From NCBI GenBank assembly GCA_025455535.1, contig JALOMM010000127.1, positions 1 through 5,488 on the forward strand: a stretch of 5,488 nt of DNA, read 5' to 3'. The notes below the pieces were generated by a model that had not been told where the DNA came from, did not search any database, and was given only the letters and a program-made list of their open reading frames with translations. Shown piece after piece: positions 1 to 5,447 of this stretch. Each line of letters opens with the position of its first letter. Position 1 is the stretch's first letter. The DNA is from Bacteroidales bacterium (GTDB taxonomy: Bacteria > Bacteroidota > Bacteroidia > Bacteroidales > VadinHA17). The translations under genes were made by a program, and so were the position numbers.

Positions 1-1533
1 TCGGGATACCTGCTCCACACCTCAGGCAAGAGACGGATTACCACCCTTGAAGAGAGACGCGACACTTTCCTTGTCAGGGTGGCGGAATACCCTGAAAAAA
101 AGAGCTCGAGCCATGCCTTCAGGGCAAAGATCATCAGGGCCGGAACAGATGGGAATGAATTCCACCCTACAGGCTCGCTCCTGCTCTACTTCATCTCTGA
201 CACCGTCTCGCCGGAGTGGAAGCCCGGTGACAGGCTGCTCATCAGAACCACCCCCCGCCCTGTTAAGAATAACGGTAATCCATGCGAATTTAACTACCGC
301 CGCTACATGGAAGGTCAGGGGGTCAGATACTTCGGTTTTATCCGCAGCAGTGACGTCGTGGAATATCGCCCCTCTGATGATCTCAACCTGAGGGAAAGAT
401 CACTGACAGCAGCCCGCAAGATGATCAATGCCTTCGAAAAGGCCGGACTTGAAGGCGAAGCGCTGGGTCTCGTCACAGCGCTGACCATAGGCGACAAGGA
501 TCTGCTTGACAGGGAGCAGCTTACCTCCTTTTCAAGGGCCGGCGCAATGCATATCATGGCAGTCTCGGGCATGCATGTCGGCATGATAAGCCTGGGGCTC
601 TCCTGCATGCTCTTCTTTATGCGGCGGAGACTCATGATCGTCAGGGTACTCATAATAACAACCGCACTGTGGGGCTTTGCCTTCATCACTGGCATGTCAC
701 CGTCGGTGCTGCGGGCAACAATAATGTTCACCTTCCTCCAGGCAGGCACCCTGATGAACAGACCAGCCGCAGCGATGAACAGCCTCCTCGCTTCCGCCTT
801 CATCCTCACTGCTGCCAGGCCGGCAGTACTGTTCGAGGCAGGGTTCCAGCTCTCCTACCTGGCAGTGGCATTCATCCTGCTTTTCTATTACCCCTTGTAC
901 AGGGTCATTAAAGTCAGGAGCAGGCCTCTTGACTGGCTGTGGCAGATGACAGCCGTCTCTGTTGTGGCACAGGCGGGCACACTGGCTCTCTCAGTCAGGC
1001 TGTTCAACATGTTTCCCCTCCTCTTCCTGGCAACGAACATTATCGTGATACCAGTCTCGTTTGCGGTCATGGCGCTTGCATTCCTCCTTTTGATATTCTC
1101 GCCTTTCGGCCCTGTTGCATCATTCATCGCATCGCTGCTGAAGGTGCTCTCAAAGATGACACTGGGCTATACAGGCATGATAAGCTCAATGCACCACGGC
1201 GTCATCGAAAACATCGGCCTCACCTCTGCCGAAGCCCTCCTGCTCACACTGTCAGTTGCACTCCTTCTGACATCCCTGCTGCGGATAGGGAAGATCACTC
1301 TGAAACCCTTCATGGCCGCACTGGCTCTCTTTTTCGCCTTCGGCATCTTCAAAAACGTCACTGAGAGCCGTGAAAAGGCCGTTGTTGTCTATTACATAAG
1401 AGGCCGGGAGATGAGGGCGCTGCAGCAGGGAAGAAGGCTTTTTGTCCCGGCCGGCCAGGGAGAACTGCCTGCCGAGGTCAGAAAACATGCTGCGGAGCGG
1501 GGACTAAAGATTGAGATTTTACAGCCGGGGTAA
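1..1533 (+). CDS. comEC: ComEC/Rec2-family DNA uptake channel, 5'-truncated by the window edge
   Basis: Integral inner-membrane protein of the ComEC/Rec2 family, which moves single-stranded DNA into the cytoplasm during natural transformation. The frame is open from base 1 (it begins S-G-Y-L-L-H), so the GTG at 79 is an internal valine and the true start lies upstream. About 510 codons are visible; by my recollection full Bacteroidota members run near 700 residues. The DUF4131-type soluble region comes first and ends in a variant of its usual NPGxFDYxxY motif (N-P-C-E-F-N-Y-R-R-Y, 277-306). The Competence domain follows: A-L-T-I-G-D-K at about 478-498, then A-V-S-G-M-H-V-G ending at 582, where the family usually has SGLH. 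Many hydrophobic helices run from about 570 to 1350. The last ~52 codons (1375-1530) are soluble and carry no HxHxDH, so there is no metallo-beta-lactamase domain, which is common in this phylum. Family assignment is firm; a working competence role is inferred. Confidence 0.93.
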   Translation, partial: SGYLLHTSGKRRITTLEERRDTFLVRVAEYPEKKSSSHAFRAKIIRAGTDGNEFHPTGSLLLYFISDTVSPEWKPGDRLLIRTTPRPVKNNGNPCEFNYRRYMEGQGVRYFGFIRSSDVVEYRPSDDLNLRERSLTAARKMINAFEKAGLEGEALGLVTALTIGDKDLLDREQLTSFSRAGAMHIMAVSGMHVGMISLGLSCMLFFMRRRLMIVRVLIITTALWGFAFITGMSPSVLRATIMFTFLQAGTLMNRPAAAMNSLLASAFILTAARPAVLFEAGFQLSYLAVAFILLFYYPLYRVIKVRSRPLDWLWQMTAVSVVAQAGTLALSVRLFNMFPLLFLATNIIVIPVSFAVMALAFLLLIFSPFGPVASFIASLLKVLSKMTLGYTGMISSMHHGVIENIGLTSAEALLLTLSVALLLTSLLRIGKITLKPFMAALALFFAFGIFKNVTESREKAVVVYYIRGREMRALQQGRRLFVPAGQGELPAEVRKHAAERGLKIEILQPG

Positions 1534-1547
1534 TGGTTCTTTTTATT

Positions 1548-1555
1548 TAACTTTG
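1548..1555 (+). promoter_or_regulatory. Bacteroidota −7 box (TAACTTTG) ahead of trkA
   Basis: The octamer TAACTTTG matches the Bacteroidota −7 consensus TAnnTTTG exactly. It sits 20 bp before the trkA ATG, in the 42-bp gap after the comEC stop. The predicted transcript start is near 1559-1562, leaving a leader of about 15 nt. I see no TTG at the usual 17-23 bp spacing upstream (that stretch is CAGCCGGGG), so the promoter may be weak, and trkA may also be read through from comEC. Confidence 0.5.
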
Positions 1556-1575
1556 TCCGGAATTAGTTTCAACCC

Positions 1576-2928
1576 ATGAGAATAGTAATTGCAGGTGCAG
1601 GAGAGGTGGGAACACATCTCGCAAAGATGCTTTCACAGAGCGAACATGACATTATACTCATTGACTCGGAAGAGGAGAGACTTAAGCCTATCGATGCTGC
1701 CATCGATGTGCTCACCTTTGAGGGGTCGGCAACATCGCTCGGCATCCTCAGGGAGTCAATAAAGAAAAACACCGACCTGTTCATCGCCGTAGCCCACTCT
1801 GAAGACACAAACATAACGGCAGCCATCCTCGCAAAGCGGCTCGGCGCCAGGAAGGTGATAGCCCGCATCGATAACATGGAGTATCTTGAACACGGTAACC
1901 GTGAGTTCTTCAAGGATATGGGCATTGACCATCTCATTTACCCGGAGCTTATCGCCGCCAAGGAGGTAATAAGCCTCCTCAAGGAGACAGGGACGACCGA
2001 GTTCATGGATTTTGCCGGCGGCAAGCTGTCTCTGTACGTGCAAAAGCTTGAGAAGAACGCCCCCGTCCTCAACCTCAGTCTTGAGGAGGTCTCCACGACG
2101 CTCAGCACAATACAGTACCGTGCCGTAGCCATCAAAAGGAATGACCGGACAATCATACCCCGCGGCAAGGAGGAGTTTCACGAGGGTGACCTTGCATATG
2201 TCATCTCCACCCGTGAAGGTATCGCCGAGATGATGAAGTTCTCAGGGAAGAAGAATGTGGAAGCACGCAGCGTGATGGTGCTCGGGGGAAGCAGAATAGG
2301 CAGGCACGTAGCGCTGAATCTTCAGCACGACTGCCAGGTAAAACTTATCGACTACAACCTCGAAAAATGCCAGACCCTTGCCGAGATGCTTGAGGAGACC
2401 CTTATCATCAACGGCGACGGGCGTAACAGGGACCTTCTTGCCGAGGAGGGTCTTCCAAATATGGATGCATTCGTTGCCGTGACCGGGAACTCCGAAACAA
2501 ACATTCTTTCATGCCTGCTGGCAAAGAAGATGGGGGTGATGAAGACGATAGCAGAGGTGGAGAACATGGAATATATCAACCTTGCGGAGAACTCTGGCAT
2601 AGACACAATCATAAACAAGAAGATCTCCACCGCAAGCCGTATCTTCCGCCATACGATGAACCCCAATGTCACACAGGTGAAGATGATGACAGGGACAGAC
2701 GCAGAGGTTCTTGAGTTTTTCGTCTCCGAGAATGCCCGCATCACTGACGGTCCGCTCAGGCTTATCGATTTTCCGAAAGACGCCATCATCGGCGGGGGTC
2801 TGCGTAACGGCGTTCCGTTCATCGCCACAGGCGACACTCACATCCAGTATGCAGACAAGGTCGTTGTCTTCACCCTGCCGTCAGCATTCGAAAAGATAAA
2901 CAGATTCTTTACCAGCGACAGAAAATAG
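1576..2928 (+). CDS. trkA: Trk system potassium transporter, NAD-binding regulatory subunit TrkA
   Basis: Peripheral cytoplasmic subunit that binds NAD(H)/nucleotides and gates the TrkH/TrkG potassium channel. The 450-residue length fits the duplicated (two-RCK) TrkA form. The first Rossmann domain has G-A-G-E-V-G at residues 7-12 and an acidic end of beta-2 (I-L-I-D, 27-30). A TrkA_C domain follows at about 140-220. The second Rossmann domain has G-G-S-R-I-G at 237-242 and L-I-D at 257-259, followed by a second TrkA_C domain at about 365-440. Both halves carry the A-V-x-x-S-E-x-T-N-I pattern (71-80 and 301-310), showing internal duplication. The ATG at 1576 begins directly with beta-1 of the fold, so no other start is plausible. 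The usual partner trkH is not beside it: upstream is comEC and downstream is a convergent gene, so the channel subunit must be encoded elsewhere. Confidence 0.96.
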   Translation: MRIVIAGAGEVGTHLAKMLSQSEHDIILIDSEEERLKPIDAAIDVLTFEGSATSLGILRESIKKNTDLFIAVAHSEDTNITAAILAKRLGARKVIARIDNMEYLEHGNREFFKDMGIDHLIYPELIAAKEVISLLKETGTTEFMDFAGGKLSLYVQKLEKNAPVLNLSLEEVSTTLSTIQYRAVAIKRNDRTIIPRGKEEFHEGDLAYVISTREGIAEMMKFSGKKNVEARSVMVLGGSRIGRHVALNLQHDCQVKLIDYNLEKCQTLAEMLEETLIINGDGRNRDLLAEEGLPNMDAFVAVTGNSETNILSCLLAKKMGVMKTIAEVENMEYINLAENSGIDTIINKKISTASRIFRHTMNPNVTQVKMMTGTDAEVLEFFVSENARITDGPLRLIDFPKDAIIGGGLRNGVPFIATGDTHIQYADKVVVFTLPSAFEKINRFFTSDRK

Positions 2929-2962
2929 GGATCATTCTGACAGGAGCAGAGGTGAAAGCCAT

Positions 2963-3004
2963 TCGCAAATCGCAAATCGCAATTCGCAAATCGCAAATCG
3001 CAAA
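2963..3004. repeat. Tandem heptamer array, six TCGCAAA units
   Basis: Six contiguous 7-bp units occupy exactly 42 bp. All read TCGCAAA except the third (2977-2983), which is TCGCAAT. The array lies between the convergent trkA and tsaC genes. It starts 34 bp after the trkA stop and ends 2 bp from the tsaC stop codon. The repeat is not self-complementary, so it does not form a hairpin terminator. The 2929-2962 stretch before it shows nothing recognisable. Confidence 0.95.
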
Positions 3005-3006
3005 TC

Positions 3007-3621
3007 CTAATACTCCAGAACTCCCTTCCCCTGCCTGAGAATGACAGGTTCGTCACCGGTACAGTCAACCACCGTTGAGGGCTCGTTGCCGCCGAAACCG
3101 CCGTCAACAACAAGGTCGGCAAAGTCAAAATACTTCTCATGAATGAGCTCCGGATCAGTGATGTATTCAATGATGTCATCATCCTCATGGATCGAGGTGG
3201 TCATTAACGGCCTGCCAAGGTCACGCACGATCTCCAGTGTGATATCGTTGTCAGGGATGCGGATACCGAGAGTCTTTTTCTTATGCTTGAAGATGACCGG
3301 TATCTGGTTGTTTGCCGGCACGATGAAGGTAAACGGACCCGGCAGATTGTGCTTCAGAAGCCTGAACAGGTTATTGTCGTGGATGACAGTGTATTCCGAT
3401 AGCTGACTCATTGATGAGAATATCATTGACATGTCAGGGTTGCCCGGGTTCAGCCCCTTGAACCTGGCGATCTTTTCAATCGTCTTGACCGCCTTGATGT
3501 CACAGCCCATGGCGTATATAGTGTCAGTCGGGTAGATGACAATACCGCCCTGTTCCAGCACCCAGGTAACTTTTCGGATCCGGTCAGGATTGGGATTCTC
3601 AGGATAAATCTTTATTATCAT
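3007..3621 (-). CDS. tsaC: L-threonylcarbamoyladenylate synthase, TsaC/YciO-type YrdC-domain protein
   Basis: YrdC-fold protein predicted to make L-threonylcarbamoyl-AMP from threonine, bicarbonate and ATP, the first step of t6A37 modification of ANN-decoding tRNAs in the cytoplasm. At 204 residues it has only the YrdC domain and lacks the Sua5 C-terminal domain. Visible motifs are Y-P-T-D-T (30-34), L-P-G-P-F-T (93-98), G-I-R-I-P-D (119-124), T-T-S-I-H (141-145) and P-S-T-V-V-D-C-T-G (181-189). The usual Y-G-L-G after YPTDT(V/I) reads Y-A-M-G here. I chose the ATG at 3621. A start 7 codons upstream would be a TTG at 3642-3640 that forms the end of the −7 promoter box, so it would not be in the mRNA. 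The gene is transcribed in the same direction as ffs, just downstream of it, and converges on trkA. It could instead be a YciO paralogue of less certain function. Confidence 0.88.
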   Translation of the reverse strand: MIIKIYPENPNPDRIRKVTWVLEQGGIVIYPTDTIYAMGCDIKAVKTIEKIARFKGLNPGNPDMSMIFSSMSQLSEYTVIHDNNLFRLLKHNLPGPFTFIVPANNQIPVIFKHKKKTLGIRIPDNDITLEIVRDLGRPLMTTSIHEDDDIIEYITDPELIHEKYFDFADLVVDGGFGGNEPSTVVDCTGDEPVILRQGKGVLEY

Positions 3622-3639
3622 CTCTCTTGAAAGTGACGG

Positions 3640-3671
3640 CAAATATATAAAGTTATATCGACAGGGGACAA
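3640..3671 (-). promoter_or_regulatory. tsaC promoter: TTG-N21-TATATTTG
   Basis: Read on the minus strand, the −7 box TATATTTG (3647-3640) matches TAnnTTTG exactly and a TTG at 3671-3669 serves as −33, with a 21-bp spacer. The predicted transcript start is about 3636-3633, giving a leader of about 12-15 nt before the ATG at 3621. The −33 TTG is the end of the ffs terminator T-tract, so the two signals share bases. Confidence 0.68.
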
Positions 3672-3679
3672 AAAAAGAA
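3670..3679 (-). terminator. T-tract terminator of ffs
   Basis: On the minus strand the closing helix of the SRP RNA (3' arm CUUACCC, 3686-3680) is followed by TTC and then seven T residues (3676-3670). This is an intrinsic-terminator layout in which the RNA's own terminal stem acts as the hairpin. Confidence 0.65.
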
Positions 3680-3777
3680 GGGTAAGCTACTCACATCGCA
3701 CCGCTACAACCTTTTACCCTTGCTGCCTTCCGACCCTGGGGGAGTTCAAAGGGAGCTGGTCGTATGAGACTTACCCC
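3679..3777 (-). ncRNA. ffs: Small signal recognition particle RNA (4.5S type)
   Basis: RNA scaffold of the signal recognition particle. It binds Ffh and stimulates targeting of ribosomes making membrane and secreted proteins to FtsY. The minus strand carries the near-universal apical segment GGGUCGGAAGGCAGCA, with the GGAA tetraloop at 3731-3728 and the asymmetric internal loop that binds the Ffh M domain. It is preceded by the conserved GACCAGCUCCCUUUGAAC strand. The ends pair (5' GGGGUAAG at 3777-3770 with CUUACCC at 3686-3680), and an inner helix CUCAUA/UGUGAG supports one long hairpin. The length of about 99 nt and the absence of an Alu domain make it the 4.5S class. It has its own promoter and T-tract. 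The exact ends are inferred from pairing and promoter position. Confidence 0.96.
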
Positions 3778-3780
3778 GCA

Positions 3781-3810
3781 CAAAGGTAAGAAATTTTATC
3801 TCCCGCCCAA
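3781..3810 (-). promoter_or_regulatory. ffs promoter: TTG-N19-TACCTTTG
   Basis: On the minus strand, TACCTTTG (3788-3781) matches the Bacteroidota −7 consensus TAnnTTTG. A TTG at 3810-3808, within TTTTG, lies 19 bp upstream as the −33 element. The first paired base of the SRP RNA (3777) is 4 nt downstream of the box, as expected for a transcription start. This is the best-formed promoter in the window, fitting for a highly expressed RNA. Confidence 0.8.
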
Positions 3811-3835
3811 AATAATAGTTCCTCACTCCCCTCTT

Positions 3836-3865
3836 CTGCAGATATTCTTAAATAGATTATATTTG
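3836..3865 (+). promoter_or_regulatory. Promoter of the DUF4199–glycosyltransferase operon
   Basis: TATATTTG at 3858-3865 matches TAnnTTTG exactly, 26 bp before the ATG at 3892. At the 19-bp spacing the −33 position reads CTG (3836-3838), one mismatch from TTG. The predicted start is about 3869-3872, with a leader near 20 nt. The promoter is back to back with the ffs promoter: 25 bp separate the two −33 elements. Confidence 0.6.
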
Positions 3866-3891
3866 CTTGCATAACCAAATACCCTGCTAAA

Positions 3892-4434
3892 ATGGAAGAA
3901 AAAAGATCTGTCTGGAAAGAAACACTCAACTATGGAATCATACTAGGTTTGGTGGCCGTTGTCTTTTCTGTGCTGACTTATATGCTTGACCTCACATTCA
4001 AGACGTGGATCATGTGGCCCAGTCTGCTGATAAGCGTTCTTGTGCTCTTTCTGCTTCTCCGGTCATACCGTGATCACTACAATAACGGATATATAACATA
4101 CGGCAAGTCAGTCGGTGCTGGTGTGGTGATAAACGTCTATGCAGCCATTATTACCGCTTTATATATTTATGTACTCTATGCTTTTATTGATCCGGGCCTT
4201 GTTGACCAGCAGATGGCCATGGCAGAGGAAAAGATGATCGCACGGGGTGTGCCGGAATCGGCCATCGATGCCGGGCTGGCAGTTCAGGCCAAGCTGATGA
4301 AGCCGTGGCTCACATCACTCATGTCTGTAATATATGGCGTCTTCTTCGGCCTCATAATGTCACTCCTCGTTTCATTGTTCATAGTAAAAAAGGGGAACCC
4401 CCTGCTTGATGAAGAGGAGCCAGCCAAGGAATAA
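3892..4434 (+). CDS. DUF4199 domain-containing membrane protein
   Basis: Small integral membrane protein of the DUF4199 family, found largely in Bacteroidota and of unknown biochemical function. All 180 residues fit the family: a short charged N-terminus, then four predicted membrane segments at about 13-33, 38-57, 74-99 and 141-165. The segment G-Y-I-T-Y-G-K-S (66-73), just before the third helix, resembles the conserved glycine/aromatic stretch of the family. A polar, acidic and probably extra-membrane stretch (about 100-138) separates helices 3 and 4, and the C-terminus is acidic (D-E-E-E). The stop codon overlaps the next gene's ATG by one base (TAATG), so translation is probably coupled. 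The pairing with a GT2 glycosyltransferase recurs in this phylum, by my recollection, suggesting a role in envelope lipid or glycan handling. That role is inference. Confidence 0.85.
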   Translation: MEEKRSVWKETLNYGIILGLVAVVFSVLTYMLDLTFKTWIMWPSLLISVLVLFLLLRSYRDHYNNGYITYGKSVGAGVVINVYAAIITALYIYVLYAFIDPGLVDQQMAMAEEKMIARGVPESAIDAGLAVQAKLMKPWLTSLMSVIYGVFFGLIMSLLVSLFIVKKGNPLLDEEEPAKE

Positions 4435-5393
4435 TGGATCTTAGCGTAGTTGTACCGGCTTATAATGAAGCTGATTCACTGCCGGAGCTGGCAGAATGGA
4501 TCAGAAATGTATGCTCTTCATCATCCATTGACTACGAGATCATAGTAATTGATGACGGCAGCAACGACAACACATGGAAGGTGCTGCAGGAGCTCTCTCT
4601 GAAGGATAAGAATGTAAGAGCCGTCAGGTTCCGCAGGAACTACGGCAAGGCGGCGGCGCTGCAGACCGGCTTCAGCGAAGCATCGGGCGATGTGGTCATC
4701 ACCATGGATGCCGACCTGCAGGATAGCCCTGACGAGATACCCGAACTGGTGAAAATGATAAGGGATGAGGGTTATCACATCGTTTCAGGATGGAAGAAAA
4801 AGAGATATGATCCGTTAATAAAGAGAACCACATCAAAATTCTACAACCTCACCGCCCGCAGATTTTCAGGTATCAGGCTGCATGACTTCAACTGCGGACT
4901 GAAGGCCTATGATGCCGAGGTGGTAAAAAGCATAGAGGTGTTCGGCGAGATGCACCGTTATATCCCGATGCTTGCCAGGGAAGCCGGATTCAGCAGGATA
5001 GGCGAAAAGATAGTACAGCACAGGGCACGCAAATACGGCGTCACAAAATACGGCCTTGACCGTTTCCTGAAGGGTTACCTTGACCTTCTGACTATTGGCT
5101 TTATCACCCGTTTCGGTAAGAGCCCCATGCATTTCTTCGGTATGCTTGGCACACTGATGTTCATGACAGGATTCATTATGGCAGGCTACCTGGGTGCACG
5201 CAAGCTGATATTCATCAATCAGCATCTCAGGGCGCCTCTGGTGACTGACAGTCCGTGGTTTTATATTGCCCTTGCGGTGATGATCATCGGTTCCTTCCTC
5301 TTCCTGACAGGATTCCTTGCCGAGCTGGTGAACAGAAGATCATCGGAAAGAAACAGGTACCTGATCAGGGAGAAGCTTAATTTCAGGAATTAA
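4434..5393 (+). CDS. GtrB/DPM1-like family 2 glycosyltransferase, membrane-anchored
   Basis: GT-A-fold transferase predicted to move a sugar from a nucleotide donor to a polyprenyl phosphate on the cytoplasmic face of the inner membrane. The catalytic domain spans about residues 1-215: V-V-V-P-A-Y-N-E at 5-12, D-D-G-S at 40-43 for donor binding, the metal-binding D-A-D-L-Q at 92-96, and R-K-Y-G-V-T-K-Y-G at 199-207, which corresponds to the conserved basic RxxGxSKY segment of DPM1/GtrB/ArnC relatives. Two membrane helices follow at about 232-255 and 276-299, then a basic tail. The length of 319 is typical for this two-helix class. The start is fixed by the TAATG overlap with the DUF4199 gene and by the fold beginning at residue 3. 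An AAGGA lies 3 nt before the ATG, closer than usual. The donor sugar and final glycan cannot be read from the sequence. The stop codon lies inside a heptamer array. Confidence 0.92.
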   Translation: MDLSVVVPAYNEADSLPELAEWIRNVCSSSSIDYEIIVIDDGSNDNTWKVLQELSLKDKNVRAVRFRRNYGKAAALQTGFSEASGDVVITMDADLQDSPDEIPELVKMIRDEGYHIVSGWKKKRYDPLIKRTTSKFYNLTARRFSGIRLHDFNCGLKAYDAEVVKSIEVFGEMHRYIPMLAREAGFSRIGEKIVQHRARKYGVTKYGLDRFLKGYLDLLTIGFITRFGKSPMHFFGMLGTLMFMTGFIMAGYLGARKLIFINQHLRAPLVTDSPWFYIALAVMIIGSFLFLTGFLAELVNRRSSERNRYLIREKLNFRN

Positions 5394-5420
5394 GAATTAA
5401 GAATCAAGAATTAAGAATCA
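5387..5420. repeat. Tandem heptamer array, about five GAATTAA/GAATCAA units
   Basis: Units are GAATTAA (5387-5393), GAATTAA (5394-5400), GAATCAA (5401-5407), GAATTAA (5408-5414) and a partial GAATCA (5415-5420). The first unit includes the asparagine codon and TAA stop of the glycosyltransferase gene, so the array begins inside the coding sequence. The period is 7 bp, as in the array at 2963-3004, but the unit differs. Confidence 0.93.
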
Positions 5421-5447
5421 GGCACTTAGGCCGCAAGTCCTTCAGAC

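Noticed and set aside
79..81. GTG as the start of the ComEC gene
   Set aside because: The frame is open back to base 1, and the upstream codons continue the soluble N-terminal region. The gene is cut by the window edge rather than starting here.
315..809. Long minus-strand open frame inside comEC
   Set aside because: It lies wholly antisense to a well-supported membrane protein gene, shows no recognisable motif, and has no promoter or start signal. It is a shadow frame.
2352..2837. Minus-strand open frame inside the second half of trkA
   Set aside because: It is antisense to the second RCK domain, has no family resemblance, and contains no TAnnTTTG-type promoter that I can see. It is a shadow frame.
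2929..2962. Hairpin terminator after trkA
   Set aside because: I found no convincing inverted repeat or T-run before the heptamer array, so no terminator is called.
2963..3004. CRISPR-like array
   Set aside because: Units are only 7 bp with no spacers between them, and no cas genes are present. It is a simple tandem repeat.
2838..3188. Minus-strand frame reading through the heptamer array (repeated C-D-L-R-F-A-N)
   Set aside because: The repeated peptide is just the translated heptamer. The frame overlaps the 3' ends of both trkA and tsaC, so it is not a credible gene.
3679..3777. tRNA or riboswitch in the tsaC–DUF4199 gap
   Set aside because: The conserved GGAA-loop segment and the single-hairpin pairing identify this RNA as SRP 4.5S. 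There is no cloverleaf.
5421..5440. Inverted repeat ACTT…AAGT as a terminator of the glycosyltransferase operon
   Set aside because: The arms are only 4 bp and no T-tract follows. This is too weak to support a terminator.
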